Shown here piece by piece: positions 1 through 7,738 of a stretch of 62,636 bases of DNA. The notes under the pieces were generated by a model. That model was given only the letters and a program-made list of their open reading frames with translations. It was not told the origin of the DNA and did not search any database. The DNA comes from Mycolicibacter heraklionensis (GTDB lineage: Bacteria; Actinomycetota; Actinomycetes; Mycobacteriales; Mycobacteriaceae): assembly GCA_001673575.1 (NCBI GenBank), contig LZME01000139.1, positions 1 through 62,636 of the forward strand. Reading direction: 5' to 3'. Made by a program: the position numbers and the translations under genes. Each line of letters starts with the position of its first letter. The stretch's first letter is position 1.

Positions 1-77
1 CATTGTCGCCGGCTTGGCCGGCCGGTTGTTCACCCGCACGTGTCCGCCGCGGCAGGCGGCCGCGGCGTCCGGCCGGG
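1..77. repeat. Left arm of a 77-bp inverted repeat
   Basis: Bases 1-77 are the exact reverse complement of bases 188-264, separated by a 110-bp spacer. The repeated sequence is coding: it is part of an S4 RNA-binding-domain gene, read on the minus strand here and on the plus strand in the right arm. The repeat may continue past the window edge. Because it begins at base 1, this may be a fold-back artefact at a contig end rather than a real duplication. Confidence 0.9.
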
Positions 78-128
78 TTTTGGTGATCCGCACCGCCCAC
101 AGCCACCGATCCACCCGGCTCGATTCCA
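1..128 (-). CDS. S4 RNA-binding domain protein, 5' part (runs off window)
   Basis: From ATG at 128 the minus strand encodes a typical S4-domain N-terminus (MESSRVDRWLWAVRITKTR, then DAAAACRGGHVRVNNRPAKP). The motif VDRWLW..R..KTR..A is characteristic of small heat-shock/ribosome-quality-control S4 proteins (HslR/RqcP-like), which bind rRNA or stalled 50S subunits. The frame is open to the window edge. The C-terminal half of the same gene appears on the opposite strand at 188-501, so the gene is split by the inverted repeat. The start codon lies 13 bases after the stop of an FKBP-type gene fragment on the same strand. Confidence 0.7.
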
Positions 129-141
129 TGGCGGCCCAGGC

Positions 142-189
142 TCAGCGTGAGGCGTTGAGGATCTTGATCGCGAAGACGAGCGTGTCGCC
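142..189 (-). pseudogene. FKBP-type peptidyl-prolyl isomerase, C-terminal end only
   Basis: The minus strand ends in GDTLVFAIKILNASR followed by TGA. This matches the last beta strand of FKBP peptidyl-prolyl cis-trans isomerases (GDTLVFVIDL-type ending). Upstream of the glycine the sequence switches abruptly into antisense S4-gene sequence, so only about 15 residues of the isomerase remain. The switch falls in a GGCCGGGCG stretch shared by both sequences, which suggests a microhomology junction. The fragment is probably the intact end of a gene displaced by an inversion or an assembly chimera. Confidence 0.55.
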
Positions 190-264
190 CGGCCGGACGC
201 CGCGGCCGCCTGCCGCGGCGGACACGTGCGGGTGAACAACCGGCCGGCCAAGCCGGCGACAATG
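188..264. repeat. Right arm of the 77-bp inverted repeat
   Basis: This is the exact reverse complement of bases 1-77. Here the sequence reads in frame into the rest of the S4-domain gene. Confidence 0.9.
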
Positions 265-501
265 GTCTCGCCCGGTGACGTGGTCAGCGCTCTGGTGGGT
301 GATCGCACCCGAATCGTTGAGGTGCTGCGGGTGATTCAGAAGCGGGTCGGTGCGGCCGACGCGGTGACCTGTTACCTGGATCGAACGCCGCCGCCCCCGC
401 CGGCCTCCGCCACGGCGATGGCCACCCGTGACCGCGGCGCCGGACGGCCGACCAAGCGGGATCGCCGGATGCTGGACAAGTGGCGGGCCCAACAGCGCTG
501 A
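188..501 (+). pseudogene. S4 RNA-binding domain protein, C-terminal part
   Basis: The frame open through 188-501 encodes the second half of an S4-domain protein: DAAAACRGGHVRVNNRPAKP, then a beta region (VSPGDVVSALVGDRTRIVEV) and a basic tail with GAGRPTKRDRR. The first ~20 residues are missing on this strand and are found instead on the minus strand at 69-128. An internal GTG at 226 could start a shortened 91-residue product, but family members begin earlier. The family acts on ribosomal RNA. The gene ends 4 bp before the stop of the convergent transglycosylase gene. Confidence 0.65.
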
Positions 502-505
502 GCGG

Positions 506-1360
506 TCACTGCGGGTGCGCAGCCAGATACTCCGCCACCGGAATCCGCGACGACGAGACGTAGCCGATCGGCAGCAGCAGATCGCCGGCGGTGGTCCGGT
601 AGTAGGTGTCCCAGCGGTAGTAGCTGGCGAAGCCGGCCGGGTCGCCACCGATGACCGCGGCGTAGTCGTTGACCGCCCGCACGTAGTAGTCGGAATGGTT
701 GTAACCCCAGATCGCCTTGTCACGATTGGTGGCAAAACCGTTGGCGGCCAACAGTCGACCGGCCGCCATAATGGAATCCCGCGGCGAGTGGATGTCTCCC
801 AAGTTGCCGTAGGCCGCGAACGTCGACGGCAGGAACTGCATCGGCCCCTGGGCGGCGTCATCGCTGACCCCGTTGATGCGGCCGAAGCCGGTCTCGACGA
901 AGTTGATCGCCGCCAGGTAGTTCCACGGCACCCCGGACGCGGCCTCGGCCGCGCGGTAGGCGGTCAGCAGCTCGTTGGCCGGGACCGGTGGCACCACCCG
1001 CCAGGGCGGCATGGTGGGTTTGGGGTCGGTGAGCGCCATGAGTTGCCGGCGGGCGTCGATGTTGCGGTCGTAAACATCGAGCAGCGCCGGCGGGATCTGC
1101 GGGCGGGCGATCGCATCCCACTCGGGATGCGCGCCCAGGGTCCGGTAGGCGACCTGTTGACGGCGAGCCGCCGCCGCCAGCACCTGCTCAGGCGACGAGG
1201 TATTCCGCAACGCCTGATCGGCCGCGACCAGGTCGGCGGCCAGCGCCGCGGGGTCTACGCCGGGCGCCGCGCCGGCAGGTAGTGCCGCCGTCACCGCGCA
1301 GCCGAGGGTCACAACCAGGGAGGCGACCAGGCGCCACAACCGAACAGCCATGCCGTTCAT
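506..1360 (-). CDS. Secreted lytic transglycosylase (SLT-like)
   Basis: The 284-residue protein would cleave peptidoglycan glycan strands in the cell wall. It opens with a signal peptide (MAVRLWRLVASLVVTLGCAV, cleavage near AGA-AP), followed by a helical spacer. From about residue 150 there is an SLT fold: NFVETGFGRINGVSDDAAQG with the probable catalytic Glu, GPMQFLPSTFAAYG, and IWGYNHSDYYVRAV. The ATG at 1360 is preferred because GGGAGAAG precedes it; an in-frame ATG at 1351 is an alternative. The region upstream (1361-1539) is shared with the divergent flavoprotein gene and holds a KstR-like box. The family call is firm; the physiological role is not. Confidence 0.85.
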   Translation of the reverse strand: MNGMAVRLWRLVASLVVTLGCAVTAALPAGAAPGVDPAALAADLVAADQALRNTSSPEQVLAAAARRQQVAYRTLGAHPEWDAIARPQIPPALLDVYDRNIDARRQLMALTDPKPTMPPWRVVPPVPANELLTAYRAAEAASGVPWNYLAAINFVETGFGRINGVSDDAAQGPMQFLPSTFAAYGNLGDIHSPRDSIMAAGRLLAANGFATNRDKAIWGYNHSDYYVRAVNDYAAVIGGDPAGFASYYRWDTYYRTTAGDLLLPIGYVSSSRIPVAEYLAAHPQ

Positions 1361-1420
1361 CTTCTCCCGTGACCGGTCGTGAACCGCGCAGGGCAGCTGA
1401 TCGGAGCGTCCAAAAGCACC

Positions 1421-1434
1421 TAGAACACGTTTCG
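1421..1434. promoter_or_regulatory. KstR-like box (13 of 14 positions)
   Basis: TAGAACACGTTTCG matches the mycobacterial KstR consensus TNNAACNNGTTNNA except for the last base. KstR is a TetR-type repressor of cholesterol catabolism genes. The site lies about 105 bp before the KstD-like flavoprotein start, a sensible target. It is almost identical to a perfect copy at 39257-39270. Confidence 0.55.
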
Positions 1435-1539
1435 CTTTGCCTCGTCGGCCGCCCAATCACCGCTGGTCACTTCCGCAAGCAGAGAACTAGCGACTGTTAC
1501 ATTGGGGGCCGTTCAGCTCACGTCGTCAAGGGAGAGCGC

Positions 1540-3156
1540 ATGACCACCACCAGCATGACGACCGACGTCGTCATCGTCGGATACGGTGCGGCCGGTACCT
1601 CTGCCGCGATCACCGCCCGCGAACTGGGCGCGGAGGTCATCGCGGTCGACCGCGCCAACGGCGGCGGCGCCACCGCGATCTCCGGGGGCATCATCTACGC
1701 CGGCGGCGGGACGTCTGTTCAGAAAGAAGCGGGCGTGCACGACACCGCCGGGCAGATGCTGGACTACCTACGCCTGGAGGTGGGCGACGCGGTCCGGCCC
1801 GAAACACTGCAGCGGTTCGTCGACGGCAGCCCCGAGATGATCGACTGGCTGCAGGCCCGTGGGGTGCCGTTCAACTCCGGCTTGTGCCCCTACAAGACGT
1901 CGTTTCCCAACAATCGCTACTACCTGTATCACTCGGGCAGCGAGAACGCCGGGGCCTTCCGCGCCCACACCCCGCCGGTGCAGCGTGGGCACCGCGCCTA
2001 CGGCAAAGGCACGTCCGGCAAGCAGATCTACGCGCCGCTGGCCGAATCGGCCCGCAAGCTCGGTGTGGACTTCCGCCCGCACACCGAAGTCACCGAACTG
2101 CTGCAGGACCCGTCGGGCCGGGTGATCGGTGTGCGGGCCACGACCATGGGGCAGGCACCGCGTCGCATCCAGCGCCGCTACGCCCGCCTGGCCGCGCTCT
2201 CGTCGAAGCCCGGGGTCTACTACCCGCCGCTGCGCGCCGCGATGGACCGGCGATTGGCGAAGCTGCAGCAGCGCTACGGCCAGACCATCGAGATCATTGC
2301 GCGGCGCGGGGTGATCATCTGCGCCGGCGGCTTCATCGCCAACACCGAGTGGCGCAAGCGCTACGCACCGGAGTTCAACGGCGGCCTGCCCCTGGGCACC
2401 AGCGGTGACGACGGTAGCGGCATCGCGCTGGCCGAGAGCGTCGGCGCGGTACCGGATCGGATGGACAACGTCTCGGTGTGGAAGTTCATCACGCCCCCGA
2501 GCGCGTTCATCTCCGCGATCATCGTCGATGCCGACGGCCGCCGGGTGATCGACGAGTCTCGTTACGGCGCCGCGGTCGGACAGGCCATGGTGAAGAACCA
2601 CGGCAGCCAGGGCTGGATCTTGGCCGATGCCCGCCTGATGTCGGAGGCTCGGCGCCAACTGTTGACCCAGACGCTGTGGTTCCAGCGCGCCCAGGGCGCC
2701 GCGCTGATCTTCGGCGGCGCGGTGCGCGGCGCCACGCTGGCCGAGGTGGCGCGCGCCGCCGGCGTCGACGCCGAGGGCCTGCAGGCCACCGTCACCGCGC
2801 ACAACGACGCGATCGATTCCGGCTCCGAAGACCCGGCGGGCAAGCCCGCTGACTTCTGCCGGCGCATCGATCAAGGGCCTTTCACCTTGATGGATATCTC
2901 GGTGCGGCCCAACGTCTTACGCCCCACCCCCATGCTCACCCTGGGCGGCGTCCGGGTCTGTGAGGACACCGGTGCGGTGGTCGACGCCGACGGCGATCCG
3001 ATTCCGGGGCTCTACAGCGCCGGCCGCACCGCCATCGGCATCGCTTCGCGGTCCTACGTCAGCGGGCTGTCGATCGCCGACTGCGTGTTCGCCGGACGCC
3101 GTGCGGGTGCCAACGCGGCCAGCGCGGACAGCTACCGCTGCGCTTCGACGAAGTAA
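1540..3156 (+). CDS. FAD-dependent oxidoreductase, KstD/fumarate-reductase-like
   Basis: This 538-residue flavoprotein belongs to the family containing 3-ketosteroid dehydrogenases and fumarate reductase flavoproteins. An N-terminal Rossmann motif (VVIVGYGAAGTSAA) binds ADP of FAD, ATAISGGIIYAGGG follows, and the C-terminus closes the FAD site with GLYSAGRTAIGIASRSYVSG and SIADCVFAGRRAG. The substrate cannot be read from sequence; Delta1- or Delta4-ketosteroid dehydrogenation is a reasonable guess given the KstR-like box upstream. ATG at 1540 follows AGGGAGAGCGC; the open frame extends upstream to 1282 without a good ribosome site. The 3' end overlaps the convergent methyltransferase gene by 25 bp. 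Confidence 0.8.
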   Translation: MTTTSMTTDVVIVGYGAAGTSAAITARELGAEVIAVDRANGGGATAISGGIIYAGGGTSVQKEAGVHDTAGQMLDYLRLEVGDAVRPETLQRFVDGSPEMIDWLQARGVPFNSGLCPYKTSFPNNRYYLYHSGSENAGAFRAHTPPVQRGHRAYGKGTSGKQIYAPLAESARKLGVDFRPHTEVTELLQDPSGRVIGVRATTMGQAPRRIQRRYARLAALSSKPGVYYPPLRAAMDRRLAKLQQRYGQTIEIIARRGVIICAGGFIANTEWRKRYAPEFNGGLPLGTSGDDGSGIALAESVGAVPDRMDNVSVWKFITPPSAFISAIIVDADGRRVIDESRYGAAVGQAMVKNHGSQGWILADARLMSEARRQLLTQTLWFQRAQGAALIFGGAVRGATLAEVARAAGVDAEGLQATVTAHNDAIDSGSEDPAGKPADFCRRIDQGPFTLMDISVRPNVLRPTPMLTLGGVRVCEDTGAVVDADGDPIPGLYSAGRTAIGIASRSYVSGLSIADCVFAGRRAGANAASADSYRCASTK

Positions 3157-3950
3157 CCGCGCGGTACATCCGATCCGGCCGCTGCGGTCACCGACGGGAA
3201 CCAGCGATTCCACCGATTACCCGGCTCGGCCACGTCGGTCACCGCGGCCGACCAACCGAGTCGTTCGGCAAGCTCTCCGGGCTCGTCCGTGCCGAACAGC
3301 CACGGTGAACCCTGCTGTGCCATGGACTGCAACAACGGCGCCATCGACGGCGCTTCCAGCAGCGTCTTACCGACCACGTCGTACAGCAACACCGAGCCGG
3401 GCGCCGACAACGCGTCGACACGGGTGAACAGCGCGCGTACCGCGGCCTCGTCGAGGTATTGCAGCAGCCCCTCGATGAGCCAGACGCTGGGAGTGGACGC
3501 GTCCAAACCCGCGGCCTCCAGGGCTGCAGGCCAGTCCTCGGCAAGGTCGATACCGAGCGGCACCCGCCGGCAACACGGTTCATCGCCGGCGAGCAGCTCG
3601 GCTTTGGCCGCCATGACCGCCGGTTGATCCACTTCGTAGACGGTGGTGTGCTCCGGCCAGCGCAGCCGGTATGCCCGGGCGTCCATGCCGGCCGCCAGGA
3701 TGACCACCTGGCTGAGTCCGGCCCGTAGTAGGGCCTCGTCCCAGAATCGGGTACGGACGACGATCTGCCAGGTCGATTGCTCCCCGGAGTTGGCGATGGC
3801 CGCCTCCAGCATCCGTCGGCCGCCGTCCCCCGCCAGCTTGTCCGCAAACGGATCGGTGAACAGGGCGTCATCGCGGGCGGATTCCTTGGCGCGGATCGCG
3901 GCGACGAGGATTCCGGTGCTGGCCACGGCTTCTCCGGTGCGGTGCATCAC
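3132..3950 (-). CDS. SAM-dependent methyltransferase, class I (mycobacterial TIGR00027/LCM-like)
   Basis: The 272-residue protein has the layout of the large mycobacterial family of putative S-adenosylmethionine O-methyltransferases: RTGEAVASTGILVAAIRAKE near the N-terminus, DALFTDPFADKLAG, the SAM-binding motif VVILAAGMDARAYRL, an acidic motif EVDQP, and WLIEGLLQYLDE. Substrates are unknown for nearly all members. Two adjacent ATGs (3950, 3947) could start it. The 3' end overlaps the convergent flavoprotein gene by 25 bp. Confidence 0.85.
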   Translation of the reverse strand: MMHRTGEAVASTGILVAAIRAKESARDDALFTDPFADKLAGDGGRRMLEAAIANSGEQSTWQIVVRTRFWDEALLRAGLSQVVILAAGMDARAYRLRWPEHTTVYEVDQPAVMAAKAELLAGDEPCCRRVPLGIDLAEDWPAALEAAGLDASTPSVWLIEGLLQYLDEAAVRALFTRVDALSAPGSVLLYDVVGKTLLEAPSMAPLLQSMAQQGSPWLFGTDEPGELAERLGWSAAVTDVAEPGNRWNRWFPSVTAAAGSDVPRGYFVEAQR

Positions 3951-4001
3951 TCCATCATCGGGGATGGCGATGGCGGCTGGCTTGGATATTTTTGTCGGCG
4001 C

Positions 4002-4844
4002 TCACCCGCGCGGCCTCGCCGGGGAATCCTCGGCGAGATCAACGTGCCCGGCCAGCCACGAGCGACGCCGCAAGTACTGCGTCGGGGTGGTCTCGGTGAA
4101 CGCCCGAAACTCCCGGACGAAGTGCGCCTGATCGAAGTACCCCAACTCAGCCGCCAGGGCAGCACCCCCTGCTGTCCCGCTGTCGAGGCGGGTGAGGGCG
4201 GCCTGTAGTCGCCGCACGCGCAAGTACGCCTTAGGCGTCAGACCGACCTGGGTGCGAAACACGGTGATCAGCCGTTTGGGCGATAAGCCGGTGAGCGTCA
4301 CCGCATCACCGACGCGCATCGATGGGTTGCGTTCCGCGGCGTCCAACACGGTGGTCACGTCCGCGTGCGCAGCGAATTGCTTGTCCCGCAACCGGTTCAC
4401 CAGGAACGCTTCGAGCAGCATGACCCGAGCGGTAGCCGAGGATGCCTCCGCCAGCCGCTGGCGCAGCGTCGCCGCCTCGCGCCCCCACAGCTCGCCCAGC
4501 CCGACGCAGGCGTCCGTCAACTCCCCCTGCGCGATGCCCAAGAACGGCAACGCGCCACCGGGGCGAAAGTGGACCGTGATGACGGTCTGTGCCGTGTCGA
4601 TGTGTGTCACGTAGGACGCCGTGCCGGCACCGATGAAGAAAGCGGGTGGCACCGTCAACCGGGTGTGCGCATCGGCGCCGAAGAAATCCACCTGCGGCCG
4701 GTCGCCGATATCGATGACGATGGTCGCCGCTCCACGCGGCAGAGCGCGGCTGCGGTGTGGGCCGCCGGTACGGCGGTCCCAGTACCCGAAGTACGCGATG
4801 CTCTCCGACAGCGGTGGCCGGGGCCGAAACAGTTGCGGCTCCAT
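4002..4844 (-). CDS. AraC-family transcriptional regulator
   Basis: The 280-residue protein has an N-terminal ligand-sensing region (PPLSESIAYFGYWDRRTGGP) and a C-terminal AraC double helix-turn-helix from about residue 170: NPSMRVGDAVTLTGLSPKRLITVFR, then AAELGYFDQAHFVREFRAFT and PTQYLRRR. It lies directly downstream of the NYN gene: the stop of that gene and this ATG overlap in TGATG, so the two are probably translated from one message. A GTG three bases upstream is an alternative start. The target genes are unknown; the pair faces an enoyl-CoA hydratase gene. Confidence 0.85.
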   Translation of the reverse strand: MEPQLFRPRPPLSESIAYFGYWDRRTGGPHRSRALPRGAATIVIDIGDRPQVDFFGADAHTRLTVPPAFFIGAGTASYVTHIDTAQTVITVHFRPGGALPFLGIAQGELTDACVGLGELWGREAATLRQRLAEASSATARVMLLEAFLVNRLRDKQFAAHADVTTVLDAAERNPSMRVGDAVTLTGLSPKRLITVFRTQVGLTPKAYLRVRRLQAALTRLDSGTAGGAALAAELGYFDQAHFVREFRAFTETTPTQYLRRRSWLAGHVDLAEDSPARPRG

Positions 4845-5218
4845 CACCCTTCCTCGATGAGCCTGCGGAATCGTGCCGCCGGATAGGTGGCCGCGCCCGC
4901 CGAAGTGACCCGCTCGACCAGGGCAAGATCAGAGGTCACCACGGTGATGTCGCATGGCCTGTCATCGGCCCGGACCAGCCGCACGATCTCGTCGTCGGCA
5001 GAGTTGGCACCGGGGCGCGGCGCCGCCGCGATCGCGACGACATCCGATTCGATGGGCGGCAACGGCGGCTTCTCGAAGACCACCGTGACTGTTCCGTCCT
5101 GCGATGGCGCCCAGGCTTCCAGCTGGCGGGTCAGCCGCACCATGGCGGCGTGGCGGTCCTTCCACCAGCCGTCTGGGCGCGCACCGATCACGTTCATCGC
5201 GTCCACGATCCACCGCAC
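4844..5218 (-). CDS. NYN/PIN-like domain protein
   Basis: The 124-residue protein starts MRWIVDAMNVIGARPDGWW, a signature of the NYN/YacP-like nuclease fold, and carries further acidic residues at SADDEIVRL and VVTSDLAL. These would form the metal site of a PIN-like RNase. Members are thought to cut RNA, but few have been tested. It overlaps the AraC gene by one base, and its start is 23 bp from the start of the divergent enoyl-CoA hydratase. Confidence 0.75.
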   Translation of the reverse strand: MRWIVDAMNVIGARPDGWWKDRHAAMVRLTRQLEAWAPSQDGTVTVVFEKPPLPPIESDVVAIAAAPRPGANSADDEIVRLVRADDRPCDITVVTSDLALVERVTSAGAATYPAARFRRLIEEG

Positions 5219-5241
5219 CCCTCCGACGGTACGGTGCAGAA

Positions 5242-6024
5242 ATGAGCCCCACGCCCCTGGTCACCTATGAGTGCCACGACCACGTCGCGACCATCACCCT
5301 GAACCGGCCCGAGGCCCGCAACGCCATCAATGGGGCTATGCGCCAGGACCTCAACGCGGCCTGGGACCGGTTTCGCGCCGAGGAGGACGCCTGGGTCGGG
5401 ATTCTCACCGCCGAAGGCGACGTGTTCTGCGCCGGCGCCGATCTCAAGGACTCGGCCGGCGCCGTCGGCACGTTCCCCGGCACGTTCTGGGAGAAGCCCA
5501 CGATCAACTCATTCGAATCCGGCATGGAGCTTTTCAAGCCGACCATCGCCGCGGTGCACGGCCCGTGCGTGGGTTACGGCCTCACCGGACTGTTGTTCTG
5601 CGACTTCATCATCGCCAGCACCGACGCGGTGTTCCGCTTCCCGGAGGTGACCCTCGGGGTGCCCACCATCGTCGGGGCAATCCGGCTACCGCAGCGGGTG
5701 GGCTGGACCAATGCGATGGAGCTGCTGTTGACCGGAAAGCCGATGAGCGCGCAACGCGCCAAGGACATCGGCCTGGTGTGGAAACTCGTCGAGCCCGACG
5801 CCCTGCAGGAGACGGCTCGGTCCTGGGCGCACACCCTCACCAAGGCCGCTCCCCTCGCGCAGCGAGCCACCAAGGAAGTGGCGTGGCGCAGCACCGACAT
5901 GAGCTGGATCGACGCCGTGCGGTTCGGTGAAACGATGCGCAAGGTCGCCGGGGCGACCGAGGACGTCGCCGAGGGACTACAGGCGTGGCGGGGGCAGCGG
6001 CCACCGCAGTGGCGGGGCCGCTGA
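5242..6024 (+). CDS. Enoyl-CoA hydratase/isomerase family protein
   Basis: The 260-residue crotonase-fold protein has the oxyanion-hole segments expected: TLNRPEARNAINGAM, GDVFCAGADLKD, and AAVHGPCVGYGLTGLLFCDFIIAS. Residues RFPEVTLGVPT follow, but the classical second catalytic Glu position should be checked in a model. It would hydrate or isomerise an acyl-CoA thioester in lipid or sterol-side-chain degradation. ATG at 5242 leaves only 23 bp to the divergent NYN gene, so both transcripts may be leaderless or nearly so. It ends 13 bp before the convergent tpx gene. Confidence 0.85.
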   Translation: MSPTPLVTYECHDHVATITLNRPEARNAINGAMRQDLNAAWDRFRAEEDAWVGILTAEGDVFCAGADLKDSAGAVGTFPGTFWEKPTINSFESGMELFKPTIAAVHGPCVGYGLTGLLFCDFIIASTDAVFRFPEVTLGVPTIVGAIRLPQRVGWTNAMELLLTGKPMSAQRAKDIGLVWKLVEPDALQETARSWAHTLTKAAPLAQRATKEVAWRSTDMSWIDAVRFGETMRKVAGATEDVAEGLQAWRGQRPPQWRGR

Positions 6025-6037
6025 CCTCCCGAACGAG

Positions 6038-6535
6038 CTAGGCCCCGGTCAGAGCCGCCAACGCCGCGTCGTAGTTCGGCTCCTGGCCGATCTCCGGCAC
6101 CAACTCGGTGTAGGCGACGTTGCCGTCTGCACCGATCACCACGATCGCCCGGCCCAGCAGCCCGGCCAGCGGACCGTCGGCGATGGTGATGCCGTAGTCG
6201 GCGCCGAAGCTGGCCCGGAAGCCCGAGGCACTGGTGACGTTCTCGATGCCTTCGGCACCGCAGAACCGCTTCAGGGCGAACGGCAGGTCGTTGGAGACGC
6301 ACAGCACGGCCCCACCGGCGGCCGCCCGCTCGTTGAAGGTCCGCACGCTGGTCGCACAGACCGGGGTGTCGACCGACGGGAAGATGTTCAGCAGAACCGG
6401 CTTACCGGCGAACTGCCCACTGTCCACCACACTCAGGTCGGTTCCGGTCAAGCTGAACGCCGGTGCTGCCGAACCCACGGCCGGCAACTCGCCTACGGTG
6501 TTGATCTGGTTTCCCTTTAACGTGATCTGCGCCAT
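6038..6535 (-). CDS. tpx: Thiol peroxidase Tpx
   Basis: The 165-residue protein is an atypical two-Cys peroxiredoxin that reduces peroxides using thioredoxin. The peroxidatic cysteine is Cys60 in FPSVDTPVCATSV; the resolving cysteine is Cys92 in LPFALKRFCGAEG, and a third cysteine sits at 79, as in M. tuberculosis Tpx. Length matches the family exactly. It is monocistronic here, transcribed toward the enoyl-CoA hydratase gene. Confidence 0.95.
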   Translation of the reverse strand: MAQITLKGNQINTVGELPAVGSAAPAFSLTGTDLSVVDSGQFAGKPVLLNIFPSVDTPVCATSVRTFNERAAAGGAVLCVSNDLPFALKRFCGAEGIENVTSASGFRASFGADYGITIADGPLAGLLGRAIVVIGADGNVAYTELVPEIGQEPNYDAALAALTGA

Positions 6536-6592
6536 GGCAACAGTCTGCCAAGCGCGTCAACCAGCGTCCACGGCGGGCCGCAGTCGCCGAGC

Positions 6593-7738
6593 TCAGCGCC
6601 CGGCGGCCACCGGCTCAGGCGTCTCGTGGGGCTCCAGGATCGGCGGGACGGTCGCCGCGGCCACCACACTCAAGTAGGCCACCACGAAGCACAGCACCAC
6701 GTACCAGAGACATCCCACCGGGTCACCGTTAGCGGTCAACCCGCCCGAGGCATCCAGGTAAGCCGGCAGGGCCGTCAGCCACAACACCGTCATGACCGAC
6801 AGGTACACCGCGGCGTAGCGGACCATCAGCCGGTTGTCGTAGCGGCCGGCGACAAAGAGATTCAGCCGCAAGCGCCGCCACTGGATGATCAACACCGGGA
6901 TGGCCACCGCGGCGATGATGAGAAGTTCCACGGCATAGGCGATTCCGATCAACCTGCCGTCGGTGGCTGCACCGAGCAGGGTCGCCGGCAGCGGCAGGAT
7001 GCCCGTCCCGAGCGAGGCCAGCAGGCCGATGACGATCGTTCGCCACAGCACTTGCAGCCCACCGAATTTCCGGCCGTGATCGACCTGACGACCGACCAGC
7101 AGTTGGACACAGAAGGCCAGCGAGGCCGGCCAGAGCGCCGCGAACACCACGACACTGCCCATCGGCACCGAGGTGAACATGGGCTGGTTCAGCGGGTTGT
7201 CCACCGACCATTCCCACCAGCGCAGCTGCGGGCCGAGGTGGTCGAAGATCTCGTAGAACGCGTGGTGGACGAAGCCCACGCAGATGGCCCCGACGATCGT
7301 TCCGTAGCGGCGGAACACGCCCAGGATCCGGACGATCTCGAAGGAGATGGTGGCCATCATCGGATAGATCGCGACGATGTACAGCGGGAGCCGCCCCCAC
7401 ATGAAGTCGACGGTGAACACGTTGTGCGCGAACATCGTGTCGACATGATCGGCGATGCCGAACGCGCCCGGGAAGTACAGCGGCGGTTCGATGATCAGCA
7501 GATAGGCGATCGCCCCGAACCACAATGCCAAGTTGGTGGCGTCGCCGCGGCGGTACCGCATGATCGCGTAGATCAGCGCCAGCACCGCCCCGGTGATCAC
7601 GGTGATCTCCAAAACCGGCAGCGTCCAATTCTCCAGCCGCAAGGGGTTGCGAAACTCCAGCAATCCCCCGGCCTCACCGCAGGAGAAGCCCAGCGACTCG
7701 GCGAGGCGCTCGAATGTCGGGGCACACAAGTCGGGCAT
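6593..7738 (-). CDS. Multi-pass membrane protein, function unknown
   Basis: The 381-residue protein has about nine hydrophobic segments, beginning at TLPVLEITVITGAVLALIYA near residue 40, and His/Trp/Tyr-rich loops such as VGFVHHAFYEIFDHLGP and LRWWEWSVDNPLNQ. I do not recognise the family with confidence. The ATG overlaps the stop of the ferritin-like gene upstream (TGATG), so the two are almost certainly co-translated. A partnership with that di-metal protein, for example in oxidation or desaturation of a lipid, is inference only. The last residues are a short soluble tail. Confidence 0.7.
   Translation of the reverse strand: MPDLCAPTFERLAESLGFSCGEAGGLLEFRNPLRLENWTLPVLEITVITGAVLALIYAIMRYRRGDATNLALWFGAIAYLLIIEPPLYFPGAFGIADHVDTMFAHNVFTVDFMWGRLPLYIVAIYPMMATISFEIVRILGVFRRYGTIVGAICVGFVHHAFYEIFDHLGPQLRWWEWSVDNPLNQPMFTSVPMGSVVVFAALWPASLAFCVQLLVGRQVDHGRKFGGLQVLWRTIVIGLLASLGTGILPLPATLLGAATDGRLIGIAYAVELLIIAAVAIPVLIIQWRRLRLNLFVAGRYDNRLMVRYAAVYLSVMTVLWLTALPAYLDASGGLTANGDPVGCLWYVVLCFVVAYLSVVAAATVPPILEPHETPEPVAAGR

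Noticed and set aside
142..861. Long minus-strand open frame running antisense through 142-861
   Set aside because: Only its last 15 codons resemble FKBP; the remainder is an arginine-rich shadow of the transglycosylase gene and S4 sequence.
1768..2874. 369-codon open frame on the minus strand inside the flavoprotein gene
   Set aside because: It is the shadow of a strongly coding frame, with arginine- and alanine-rich composition and no family motifs.
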